64,000 nt of DNA, taken from Jiella marina. Lineage in GTDB: Bacteria > Pseudomonadota > Alphaproteobacteria > Rhizobiales > Rhizobiaceae. Both the position numbers and the translations under genes were made by a program. Shown here one piece after another: positions 48,841 through 57,285 of this stretch (within the stretch, counting starts at the first letter, position 1; each line of letters begins with the position of its first letter). A model generated the notes under the pieces. The model saw nothing but the letters and a program-made list of their open reading frames with translations. It was not told the DNA's origin and searched no databases. Location: NCBI RefSeq assembly GCF_024359545.1, contig NZ_JAKQZG010000001.1, forward strand, positions 1-64,000, written 5' to 3'.

Positions 48841-50779
48841 GGGCCGCTCCCTTGGTCTGGGCCAGATCGTCCCGCGGCCAGAGCCAGAAGACACAGCCGA
48901 GAAGCGTCGCGACACCGGCGGCAACCCCGATCCACCACCAATGAAGCAGCAGGGCCGTAAAGCCGACCGTCAGCGCGATCGTGACCAGGAAGGGCCAGGG
49001 ATCGTCCTCGGGCATCTTCAGGATCGCGCGCGGCTCGGCGTCGATGACCGAGGTGGCCAGCATTTCCTTGCCATCGTCGAGGACGAGACCCCTGTCGATC
49101 GAGGAATGCCCATCGCTCTCGTCGAGGCGGTCCTCCCAGAGCGGGTGGCGGCTTGCGACCACCGGCATGACCGGGAAATTGTAAGCTGGCGGCGGCGAGG
49201 ATGTCGCCCATTCGAGGCTCGGTGCATCCCACGGATTGCGCCCGGCAATCGCACCCCGCCGAAGGCTGATCCAGACATTGACGAAGAGAAGCAGAATGCC
49301 GAAGGCCAGCACGAAGGAGCCGACGGTGGTCAGCATGTTCACCCAGGACCAGCCGGTGGCTTCGGGATAGGTGTAGATGCGCCGCGGCATCCCGAGGAGG
49401 CCCGTCCAGTGCATCGGCAGGAAGGCGAGGTTGAAGCCGAGGAAGGTCAGCCAGAAGTTCCAGCGGCCCAGACGCTCGCTCAGCATCCGTCCGGTCATTT
49501 TCGGGAACCAGAAGTAGAGCCCGCCGAGAACACCGAAGAGATTGATGCCGATCAGGACATAGTGGAGGTGCGCGACGACGAAATAGGTATCGTGGAGCTG
49601 AAGGTCCGCCGGCACGGAGGCGGTCACGACGCCGGAAACGCCGCCGATGACGAACATCGAGATGAAACCGGCAAAGTACAGGAACGCCGTCGTCATGACG
49701 ATGCGGCCCGTCCAGATCGTCGCGATCCAGGCGAAGGTCGCGATGGCGCTCGGAATGGTGATGATGAAGGAAGCACCGGAGAAATACGACATCGACAGGA
49801 ACGGAATGCCCGTCGCGAACATGTGGTGCACCCACACCCCGAAGCCGAGAAGCATGGTGGTGATCGTGCCGAGGATCACGAGCGTGTAGGCGACGAGCGG
49901 GCGCCGGCAAAAGACCGGCAGGGCATCGGAAACCATGCCCATCGCCGGCAGCACGATGATGTAGACCCACGGGTGGGCGAAGATCCAGAACAGGTGCTGC
50001 CACAAGAGCGGTTGGCCGCCGCCGGCCGTGTCGAAGAAATGGGTCCCGAACTGGCGATCCAGCCACAGGAAAAAGAAGGCGAGGCTGACGGCCGGATTGG
50101 CGAGCAGAATTCCGACGGAGACCGTGGTCGTGCCCCAGATGATGATGGGCAGCCGGTTGATCGACATGCCCGGTGCGCGGTTGCGCATGACGGTGACGAC
50201 GAAATTCGCCGCGCCCACGGTGGTCGATATGCCGAAGAAGACCATCCCAAGCGCGTAGAAATCCATGTTGAGGCCGGGATTGAACGACTTCAGCGCATAG
50301 GGTGCGTAGTTGAACCAGCCATTGTTCGGCGCCTCGCCGATCAGGAAACTCGCATACATGAAGAGGCCGGAGGCGAGGTAGATCCAGTAGGAAAAGGCGT
50401 TCAGCCGCGGGAACGCCATGTCCCGCGTGCCAAGGAGCAGCGGAAACAGATAGTTCGAAAAGCCCGACAGGATCGGCAGGGCGTAGAGGAAGATCATCGT
50501 GATGCCGTGCATCGAGAACAGCTGATTGTACTGTTCCGGCGTCAGGATGGTCTGGTCCGGCTGCGCGAGCTGGATGCGCATGATCAGGGCCTGGAGGCCG
50601 CCGATGACGAGGAAAGCGAACGCTGTGACGATGTAGCGAATGCCGATCACCTTGTGATCGACCGTCGCGATGACGCCGAACAGCCCCGGCTTCGTCTCCC
50701 ACATGTCGTGGAGCTTCTTCTCAAGGGCCTCGGTGACGAAACCGGCTTCGGGCCGTTTCTGATAGTCGGCGGCAGCCAA
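48833..50779 (-). CDS. ctaD: Cytochrome c oxidase subunit I (caa3-type), variant proton channels
   Basis: A 648-residue haem-copper subunit. Haem ligands are H in SMHGITMIFLYALP and in VVAHLHYVLIG. Cu-B ligands are H in IFAHPWVYIIVLPAMG and HH in GVWVHHMFATG, with the cross-linked Tyr in HPWVY. The usual D-channel Glu (HPEVY) is Trp, and the K-channel Lys (PTGxK) is Ala (IPSAIATFAW). A C-terminal extension has two more membrane segments. I chose the TTG at 50779, with GGAG upstream and 11 bases after the subunit II stop. Oxygen reduction looks possible; proton pumping by standard routes does not. Confidence 0.92.
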   Translation of the reverse strand: MAAADYQKRPEAGFVTEALEKKLHDMWETKPGLFGVIATVDHKVIGIRYIVTAFAFLVIGGLQALIMRIQLAQPDQTILTPEQYNQLFSMHGITMIFLYALPILSGFSNYLFPLLLGTRDMAFPRLNAFSYWIYLASGLFMYASFLIGEAPNNGWFNYAPYALKSFNPGLNMDFYALGMVFFGISTTVGAANFVVTVMRNRAPGMSINRLPIIIWGTTTVSVGILLANPAVSLAFFFLWLDRQFGTHFFDTAGGGQPLLWQHLFWIFAHPWVYIIVLPAMGMVSDALPVFCRRPLVAYTLVILGTITTMLLGFGVWVHHMFATGIPFLSMSYFSGASFIITIPSAIATFAWIATIWTGRIVMTTAFLYFAGFISMFVIGGVSGVVTASVPADLQLHDTYFVVAHLHYVLIGINLFGVLGGLYFWFPKMTGRMLSERLGRWNFWLTFLGFNLAFLPMHWTGLLGMPRRIYTYPEATGWSWVNMLTTVGSFVLAFGILLLFVNVWISLRRGAIAGRNPWDAPSLEWATSSPPPAYNFPVMPVVASRHPLWEDRLDESDGHSSIDRGLVLDDGKEMLATSVIDAEPRAILKMPEDDPWPFLVTIALTVGFTALLLHWWWIGVAAGVATLLGCVFWLWPRDDLAQTKGAAHE

Positions 50780-50790
50780 TTGCGGTCTCC

Positions 50791-51876
50791 TCAGTCGAGC
50801 GTTTCGAGATAATGGCGGATGGCGTTGAGCTCGGGCCCGGAGAGATCGAGATTCGGCATCTTGTTGCCGGGCTTCTGATGCTGCGGATCGGCGATCCAGC
50901 CGGACAGATGACCCGGCGTGTTGGGCAGGGTCACCGCCGCGATGGTGGTGCGGTCCATGAAGTGGGTGAGATCCGGACCGGCTTCGCCGCCGGCGAGCGT
51001 TCCGCGCACGGCGTGGCAGGCGCCGCATTTGAGCACGAACTGCTCCTGACCCACCCGCAGGAGCTCGTCGTCTTCCGGTATGGTGTCGGCGGGCTCGAGC
51101 TGGTGCTCCCACCAGGATCGGAACTCTTCCGCCGGATCGGCGAAGACACGCATCGCCATATGGGCGTGCTGAACTCCGCAATATTCCGCGCACTGGCCGC
51201 GATAGACGCCCTTGCGATCGGCCTGCAGCCAGGTCTCGTTGATCTGGCCGGGGATCACGTCGGTCTTGCCGGCGAGCGCCGGGACCCAGAAGGAGTGAAT
51301 GACGTCGGCCGATGCGAGCCTGATGCGAACCGGTTCGCCGACGGGGATGTGCAACTCGTTCGCCGTCACGAATGTGCGCGAGGGATCGTCAGGATCGACA
51401 TAGCGGGCTTCCCACCACCATTGTTCGCCGGTGACCTCGATGGTGAAAGCAGGCTCCACCGCGGGCTCGTCGATCTCGGCGAGGACCTCCATCGTCCAAA
51501 CGACCATGACGATCAGGGCGGCGGTCGTCAGCGCGAGGCCGAGATAGATCCAGCGATGGCCCCCACCGGGATGGGAGACGGGCAGTTTCGAGCCCAACTC
51601 GGCAGGTTCGAGGCGCTTCGCACGAAAGATCGCGACGAGCACGAGCACGGACATCAGTACGACGACGAAGACGGAGATTGCCAGCAGGCCCCAGGTGAGC
51701 GAAGCGGTGATCTCGCCTTTCGGGCCAAAGGTTTCGAGGTAGTACATCGGCGTCTGCGCCGAGGCTGCGTGCGTGCCGAGAGCCAGTCCGGCTACCGCCA
51801 GGCCTGCTCGCTGGCCCACCTGTCTCCAGCCCGAGATAGCCTTCGCCATGATGGACTTGGCGATGCTTAATGTCAT
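50791..51876 (-). CDS. ctaC: Cytochrome c oxidase subunit II with fused cytochrome c (caa3)
   Basis: A 361-residue subunit. There is a signal sequence (LAVAGLALGTHAASAQ), then two membrane segments (LAISVFVVVLMSVLVLVAIF and IYLGLALTTAALIVMVVWTM). The copper-A site is intact: H in VIHSFWVPALAGKTD and C-x3-C-x3-H-x2-M in QCAEYCGVQHAHM. The C-terminal cytochrome c domain has CGACH and a Met ligand in GNKMPNLDLSG. The ATG at 51876 overlaps the preceding stop by ATGA. It accepts electrons from a periplasmic donor, probably the cytochromes encoded beside it. Confidence 0.93.
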   Translation of the reverse strand: MTLSIAKSIMAKAISGWRQVGQRAGLAVAGLALGTHAASAQTPMYYLETFGPKGEITASLTWGLLAISVFVVVLMSVLVLVAIFRAKRLEPAELGSKLPVSHPGGGHRWIYLGLALTTAALIVMVVWTMEVLAEIDEPAVEPAFTIEVTGEQWWWEARYVDPDDPSRTFVTANELHIPVGEPVRIRLASADVIHSFWVPALAGKTDVIPGQINETWLQADRKGVYRGQCAEYCGVQHAHMAMRVFADPAEEFRSWWEHQLEPADTIPEDDELLRVGQEQFVLKCGACHAVRGTLAGGEAGPDLTHFMDRTTIAAVTLPNTPGHLSGWIADPQHQKPGNKMPNLDLSGPELNAIRHYLETLD

Positions 51877-52634
51877 TGCCCGGTCTGCTCCTCCCCGTTT
51901 TCGGCAACGGGCCTGTCCACCTTCTTGAAAGGTGCCTGCCCGTAGGAAAACGGCTGCGTATGAGCCCAGGGATCGGTCGTCGAAAGATACTCGGCCGGGA
52001 CCTGTTCTGGTCCAAAATTGTCGAGGGAGATGGTCTGCCCCCAGGAATCTTCGGGAGGATCCTTGGCGATCGCCCGGACATAGGCGACGAGATCCCACAC
52101 CGCGCTGTCAGGCAGGAGTTCCCCATAGGCCGGCATGCCGGCGGGCCGACCCTGGACAATGGTCAGGAAGACGTTGGCCGGTTCGCGCCCAAAGATGAAG
52201 GCCGCATTCGAGAGCGACGGGCCCATGCCGCCGGCACCGTTCGGCGCATGGCAGCCGACGCAGTTCATCTGGTTGAAAAGGGTCATACCGCGCTCGATGG
52301 CGGCGGTGTTTTCCTCAGGGTGGTTCTGCGGCGCCTCGATTTTGACGTTCCCGGGATAGACCCCGGTGACCGGCGTGCGGAGGAGGGCGCTCGGGTCGAT
52401 ATCTCCGTTCGGCGCCGCGCCGACGGCGGCCGCGGCCTGCTCTTCCGTCGAGAGCGACTGGCCGTCGCTGGTGGCGGAGGCGCCGGGTTCGGCCGTGCGG
52501 TCGACGCTCTGGCCGTCATCTTGGGCGAAGGAGAGGACCGGCAGCGTCGCGACCAGAAACACTGCAATGAGCCCTGACACAACCGGGTGGCCGAGCCGGA
52601 CTGGCGTAGTCTGGTGGCCTGGAAATCGGATCAT
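51873..52634 (-). CDS. Cytochrome c, possible electron carrier of the alcohol dehydrogenase
   Basis: A 253-residue periplasmic cytochrome c with a signal sequence (GLIAVFLVATLPVLSFAQ). The first half is a low-complexity linker; the haem site is CVGCHAPNGAGGMGPS near residue 126, with a likely Met ligand in GRPAGMPAYGELL. The block resembles cytochromes of the XoxG/MoxG type. It lies between the MoxJ-like gene and the oxidase subunit II gene, so it may carry electrons from the PQQ enzyme to the oxidase. RBS AAGGGAG. Confidence 0.85.
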   Translation of the reverse strand: MIRFPGHQTTPVRLGHPVVSGLIAVFLVATLPVLSFAQDDGQSVDRTAEPGASATSDGQSLSTEEQAAAAVGAAPNGDIDPSALLRTPVTGVYPGNVKIEAPQNHPEENTAAIERGMTLFNQMNCVGCHAPNGAGGMGPSLSNAAFIFGREPANVFLTIVQGRPAGMPAYGELLPDSAVWDLVAYVRAIAKDPPEDSWGQTISLDNFGPEQVPAEYLSTTDPWAHTQPFSYGQAPFKKVDRPVAENGEEQTGQ

Positions 52635-52771
52635 GGGTCTCCCTTTCCCCTTGTCCTGTCGGATCGACTCCCGCCTCGGACCTGGCGAGATGTCGGTGCC
52701 GTTCGTGCTTTGCGCCCGCCATCGAATCCGGCCGCCACTACGCGAGATGCCGGAGGAGCCACCGCGGGGTG

Positions 52772-53599
52772 CTACTGGCGCGGCACGGCGTATTCGGCGA
52801 GGATCGCGTCGATGTCTTCCTGCCTGTCCGCGATGGCGCGATCGAGCTTGTCTCTCAGTTCCACGTCTCCCTTCCGCACGCCCATGGCGACGAGGAACTG
52901 GAAAACGAGGGGAAGGTAGCTTTCGGTGCCGGTGACCGGTTTCACCGTCAGCGGAACCTTCGAGTGTTTTGCGAACCAGCCGGCCCGAGGCCCCCAGTCG
53001 ATCGCGACATCGATCTCGCCCTTCTCAAGGGCAAGCAGCAGGTTCTCTGCAGGCGCTTCCTCACGGTAATCGCCGTAGATCGGATAACCCACGACGTTCT
53101 CGGTGAGGCCGCGCCTGCCCAGCGCATGGGCGGGGGGCGTGTTGGTGCCGTCGTCGCCGATCAGGCTGACGCCGATGGTGAGATCTTCCAGTTCCGGCGC
53201 ATTCAGCGAGGAGATGTCGAGATCGTCCTCGGCCCGGCTCACCATGACATAGGTCGAGCCGTAATAGGGATGCGTCGTGTCGATCATGTCGACGGGCGGA
53301 ATGCCGATCACGACGTCGCAGCGCCCGGCCATCAGTGTGTTGCGCAGAAAACCGCGCCGCTGAGGCCACCAGGTGTAGGACACTGCGGTGCCGAGCTCAT
53401 CGGCCATCAGTTCGGCGATCTGGTTCTCGAAGCCTTCTTTGCGCCGGTTGGAAAACGGCATGTTGTTCGGATCCGAGCAGACGCGAAGCGGGTCAGTGTC
53501 GTTGTCCGAGGTCGATGGCGCTGCCTGTGCGGTGCCGGGGAAGGCGATGACGGCAAGAAGGCCGAGCCCGATCGCCCCGCCCTTACTGCGGCGAAACAT
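52772..53599 (-). CDS. Quinoprotein dehydrogenase-associated binding protein (MoxJ/XoxJ-like)
   Basis: A 275-residue periplasmic protein with signal GLGLLAVIAFPGTAQA. The solute-binding fold starts LRVCSDPNNMPFSNRRKEGF, then AELMADELGTAVSYTWWPQR, GRCDVVIGIPPVDM and KGEIDVAIDWGPRAGWFAK, which is the MoxJ/XoxJ pattern. These proteins interact with the apo-dehydrogenase and are needed for its activation. The ATG at 53599 has GGAGG 6 bases upstream and overlaps the dehydrogenase gene by 17 bases. Confidence 0.87.
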   Translation of the reverse strand: MFRRSKGGAIGLGLLAVIAFPGTAQAAPSTSDNDTDPLRVCSDPNNMPFSNRRKEGFENQIAELMADELGTAVSYTWWPQRRGFLRNTLMAGRCDVVIGIPPVDMIDTTHPYYGSTYVMVSRAEDDLDISSLNAPELEDLTIGVSLIGDDGTNTPPAHALGRRGLTENVVGYPIYGDYREEAPAENLLLALEKGEIDVAIDWGPRAGWFAKHSKVPLTVKPVTGTESYLPLVFQFLVAMGVRKGDVELRDKLDRAIADRQEDIDAILAEYAVPRQ

Positions 53600-55550
53600 C
53601 GTCACCCTCCGCATCGAGAACGCCCCCGGGCGCGCTTTCTGTGCCGGTGGTGCCGGCCACGCTTTCGGGCAGCGCGAAGACCAGGAGGGTCGAGCCGCCC
53701 TTGGTGAAGGCCGGCAGGTCCTGGGTGGCACCGACGAAACCGAGCGCACCATTGCGCACCTGCGGGTCGAGCTCGGCGGTCGCAACGGCGCCCGACCAGC
53801 CGCCGATTCCCGACAGGATCGCCACATATTGCCGTCCGTCGGCGCCCTGATAGGTGGACGGTTGGCCGATGAAGCCGGAGGGCGCGCGGAACTGCCAGAG
53901 GATTTCGCCGGTCTTGGCGTTTACCGCCTTGAACCACCGATCCATGGTTCCGTAGAAGGCTACGTCTCCGGCGGTCACGACCGTGCCCGACCAGACCGGG
54001 AAGCGCTCCTTGATCGACCAGGCTTCCTTCTGCTCGACCGGGTCCCAGGCCATGAACTCGCCGCGATAGCCGTCACCCGGTCCGGCATACATGTCGACGG
54101 TCGCGCCGAGATAGGGCGTGCCCGCAATGTAGCCGACTTCCGACGCCTTGAAGTTCATGCACAAATGCTGGTGCGGCACATAGAGAAGCTGGTTCTTCGG
54201 CGACCAGGCTGTCGGCTGCCAGTCCTTGGCGCCCGGCGGGGCAGGGCAGACATTTTCCACCGTCCGACCAACGTCCGGATGCAACTCTTCGTTCGGAATG
54301 ATCCGACCGGTTTCCAGATCGACACCCTTATAGGCGGTGATCGTGTCGAAAGGCTCGGCCGAGATGACCTTTCCGTTGGTCCGGTCGATCACATACATGT
54401 AGCCGGTACGGCCGGGCCGGATCGCCACCTTGCGTTCTTCGCCATCGATCTCGAGATCGAGCAGCACCAGTTCGTTGATGCCGTCGTGGTCCCAAAGATC
54501 GTGGGGTGAGGTCTGGTAGGCCCATTTCGCCATTCCGGTGTCCGGATCGCGCGCGAAGATGGTCGTCGTCCAGAGATTGTCACCCTTGCGCTGGTTCGGG
54601 TTCCATGGGCCCGGATTGCCGGTGCCGTAGAAGATCAGATCGAGCTCGGGATCATAGGAAATCCAGCCCCAGACCGAGCCGCCGCCGGTCTGCCATGCGC
54701 CGGCAGGCCAGGTCTTCTCGCCGAGATCTTCGCCGCGCATCCATTCATAGGGCGCCTCGAAATCCTCGCCGATCAGAACGTCCTCGTCCGGGCCGGTATG
54801 ATAGGCCCGCCATGCGATCTCGCCGGTTTCGGCATCGAGCGCCGTCAGCCAGCCGCGTACACCCATTTCGCCGCCGGAATTGCCGACGAAGACCTTCCCC
54901 TTCACGAAGAGGGGCGCCATCGTCATGGTCTGGCCCTTGGAGATCTCGCCGAGCTTGGTGTGCCAGACCCTTTCGCCGGTCTTGGCATCGACCGCGACCG
55001 TATGATTGTCGAGCGTGTTGTAGAAGATCTTGCCGTCGCCGTAAGTCGCGCCGCGATTGACGACGTCGCAGCAGGCAACCCCTTGCGCGGCACGATCGGT
55101 CGGCGGCGAAAACACCCATTTCAGTTCGCCGGTCGTCGCATCGAGCGCGAAAAGATCGTTCGGAAACGGCCCGACGATATACATCGTGTTGCCCACGACG
55201 AGCGGGATCGACTCCTGGCCGCGGTTTACGCCGTTGGAAAAGCTCCAGGCGAGTTGCAGCTGGTCGACGTTCTCGGTGTCGATCTGGTCGAGTTCGCTGT
55301 AACGGGTGCTCGAATAGTTCTTGGCCGGCATCACCCATTGGGCGGGGTCATCTTGAAGCTGGCCGATTTCCGAAGCATTCGAGGTCTCGGGATCAGAGCC
55401 GGATCCCCCCGTATCGTCATCGTCCTGAGCGAGCGCGATGGCCGGAAGGGCCATGAGTGCGGCGAGGGCGGTCATCGGGGCGATCAGACCGCGGCGCGAT
55501 GCGGGCCGATTGCGGCCTTCTCTCGTGAAATGCCGATGAGCGATTGCCAT
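53583..55550 (-). CDS. PQQ-dependent methanol/ethanol dehydrogenase, lanthanide type (XoxF/ExaF-like)
   Basis: A 655-residue eight-bladed quinoprotein with a signal sequence (PMTALAALMALPAIALAQ). It shows the adjacent-Cys disulfide in GVACCDVVNRG, W-docking repeats such as DAKTGERVWHTKLG, and the active-site block LWDHDGINELVLLD. The extra Asp (D-H-D, position of the D-Y-D in XoxF) marks rare-earth rather than calcium use. It oxidises a primary alcohol in the periplasm. The neighbours are a XoxJ-like protein, a cytochrome c and an oxidase; the gene order fits a dedicated chain. It is closest to methanol/ethanol family enzymes, and the exact substrate is not clear. Confidence 0.9.
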   Translation of the reverse strand: MAIAHRHFTREGRNRPASRRGLIAPMTALAALMALPAIALAQDDDDTGGSGSDPETSNASEIGQLQDDPAQWVMPAKNYSSTRYSELDQIDTENVDQLQLAWSFSNGVNRGQESIPLVVGNTMYIVGPFPNDLFALDATTGELKWVFSPPTDRAAQGVACCDVVNRGATYGDGKIFYNTLDNHTVAVDAKTGERVWHTKLGEISKGQTMTMAPLFVKGKVFVGNSGGEMGVRGWLTALDAETGEIAWRAYHTGPDEDVLIGEDFEAPYEWMRGEDLGEKTWPAGAWQTGGGSVWGWISYDPELDLIFYGTGNPGPWNPNQRKGDNLWTTTIFARDPDTGMAKWAYQTSPHDLWDHDGINELVLLDLEIDGEERKVAIRPGRTGYMYVIDRTNGKVISAEPFDTITAYKGVDLETGRIIPNEELHPDVGRTVENVCPAPPGAKDWQPTAWSPKNQLLYVPHQHLCMNFKASEVGYIAGTPYLGATVDMYAGPGDGYRGEFMAWDPVEQKEAWSIKERFPVWSGTVVTAGDVAFYGTMDRWFKAVNAKTGEILWQFRAPSGFIGQPSTYQGADGRQYVAILSGIGGWSGAVATAELDPQVRNGALGFVGATQDLPAFTKGGSTLLVFALPESVAGTTGTESAPGGVLDAEGDDVSPQ

Positions 55551-55723
55551 GACGTCTCCCCTCGTCGTGTCGGACTCAACATCGTCGGCCGCGAGATGGG
55601 GATGGCAATGGGGGCCAAAGCCCACAACGCAGAAACCAGTAGTTTTCGAACCGCCTTCGGATGGTGGATGTTCCAGAAAATGTGATTAGCGGACTACGGA
55701 ACTTCTCCATGGTCCCTGTCTGC

Positions 55724-56194
55724 TTACCCTGGCGGGCATGCGCCGAGCACCTCGGTACCGCCTCGCGCCGGCAGGTATTCGCGCTTCTGACCTCGTTTGA
55801 TGGTGACTTCCTTCACCTCCGGCCGTTTGAGTGCGGCCCAGAGCGCGAGGAAAGTCTCTCGGCAGGCAGGGCAGTCCGTCACGCCGATGCCGGCGATGTC
55901 GTGGCTGATCAGGTATCGGTCGTCACCCACAAAAATTTCGGTCGTGGAACGCGGCTCGGGATCCGTCCCGTCGACGACGATGTCGAGCACAGCGCCGCCC
56001 CCGAAGCGCGGAGTCACGCATTCAATGGTCAGACGGTTCTTTCCCGACCGAAGTTGGTAGCGGTGTTCGGTTCGGGTTTTCTCCACATGCCAGTCGGCTT
56101 GGGTGTCCTCGGAGGTTTCGGCGGGCGCCATGGTCTGGAAGGCCGTGACGAGGGCGGTTGCGAAGAAGATGGCGGGAAGAGCGGTTCGACGCAT
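55724..56194 (-). CDS. Hypothetical exported protein
   Basis: A 156-residue protein with a signal sequence (LPAIFFATALVTAFQTMAPA). The mature part is beta-rich: YQLRSGKNRLTIECVTPRFG, GAVLDIVVDGTDPEP and a Cys pair (CPACRETFLALW). It is the first gene upstream of the PQQ enzyme on the same strand, 173 bases away. The CPAC motif could hold a metal or disulfide. Function not recognised. Confidence 0.7.
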   Translation of the reverse strand: MRRTALPAIFFATALVTAFQTMAPAETSEDTQADWHVEKTRTEHRYQLRSGKNRLTIECVTPRFGGGAVLDIVVDGTDPEPRSTTEIFVGDDRYLISHDIAGIGVTDCPACRETFLALWAALKRPEVKEVTIKRGQKREYLPARGGTEVLGACPPG

Positions 56195-56427
56195 CGGGAA
56201 CCCTTTCCTGACTAAGGCTTCTGTGCGGCATGGAGATCGGCTTGTCTCTGTCGCTATCGGGGCGGAGAGCTACGGTTACCCGCATCCATGTCCGCCCCGG
56301 ATGGTGGCAGAATATCGCTGGCCGCCTAGAAGGTTTCCTCGTCCGGGCGATTGCGCGACCCTGCAATCGACTGGCGGGCATGCAGGTCGCGCCCAGTTGA
56401 GCGTTATCAACCCGAGAGCGCGTGAGC

Positions 56428-57120
56428 ATGCGATTCATGAGCGAGAACGTCATTCGATCGGGAGCGGCCGGCCGCCAATCGGCGGGTAGGCACCGGTCGT
56501 TCATCTCTCTTGCGGTGCTCCTGGCAGGGCTCGCTGTCCTCGCACTGCTTTGGGGTGGCCCGCTGGTCGGCCTCTCTGCCATCTCCTTTTCTGCCCATAT
56601 GATCCTGCATCTCGGGATCGTATCGCTTGCGGCGCCCCTGATCGCCCTCGCGGTCGCGCTGATGCCGGCCGGACCCTTGGCCGGCCTGTTTGGAGTCCGG
56701 TCGGCGGTTGCCGCCTCGCTTTTCGACATGGTCGTCGTGTGGCTCTGGCATGCGCCGGCGCTGCACGAGGCGGCGGCGCGAAACGACGGTGTTTTCGTCT
56801 TTCAGCAAGCCTCGTTTCTCGCAGCCGGACTTCTGGTCTGGACGACGGCGCTCTCGGGCCGGACGATCCGCGACCGGGCGATCGGTGGCGCGACGCTCTT
56901 CGGCACCTTCCTGCACATGACGATGCTCGGCGTGATCCTCGGCGTCACGCCGCGCCTTCTCTATTCCCCGAGCGTGTGCACCGGCGCCTTCGGCGTCAGC
57001 GGCGTGGAAGATCAGTGGCTCGGCGGCGTCCTGATGGCGACGGTCGGCGCGTTGCCCTATCTCGCCGGAGCCCTGGTTCTGACCGGGCTGGTTCTGTCGG
57101 ACCGAATGGGTCCTCAATGA
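56428..57120 (+). CDS. ctaG: Cytochrome c oxidase assembly factor CtaG (caa3_CtaG type)
   Basis: A 230-residue membrane protein with about seven segments. SAHMILHLGIVSLAAPLIAL and WLWHAPALHEAAARNDGVFV carry the conserved His residues of caa3_CtaG proteins (PF09678), which help insert copper into the oxidase. LGTFLHMTMLGVILGVTPRL is the third block. The ATG at 56428 has a weak GAGAG site; an in-frame GTG at 56422 precedes it. It is divergent from the hypothetical gene before the PQQ enzyme, with 233 bases between. Confidence 0.85.
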   Translation: MRFMSENVIRSGAAGRQSAGRHRSFISLAVLLAGLAVLALLWGGPLVGLSAISFSAHMILHLGIVSLAAPLIALAVALMPAGPLAGLFGVRSAVAASLFDMVVVWLWHAPALHEAAARNDGVFVFQQASFLAAGLLVWTTALSGRTIRDRAIGGATLFGTFLHMTMLGVILGVTPRLLYSPSVCTGAFGVSGVEDQWLGGVLMATVGALPYLAGALVLTGLVLSDRMGPQ

Positions 57121-57285
57121 GCTTCAGGCGTCGCGACGCGATATCCTGGATGGGCTCGGATCACGCTCGGCAGCGCGGTGCACGCGAATTTGCCGCCCAC
57201 TGCCGCCACTCCTCGCAATCTCATGCAGAAGACGCCATTTGACGGCTGTGCGATCACTTCAAGCGACGGGAACGACGCGGAACGA

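Noticed and set aside
48746-50812. A 688-codon open frame on the plus strand
   Set aside because: Opposite subunit I of the oxidase, rich in Asp/His/Arg, no motif; antisense shadow.
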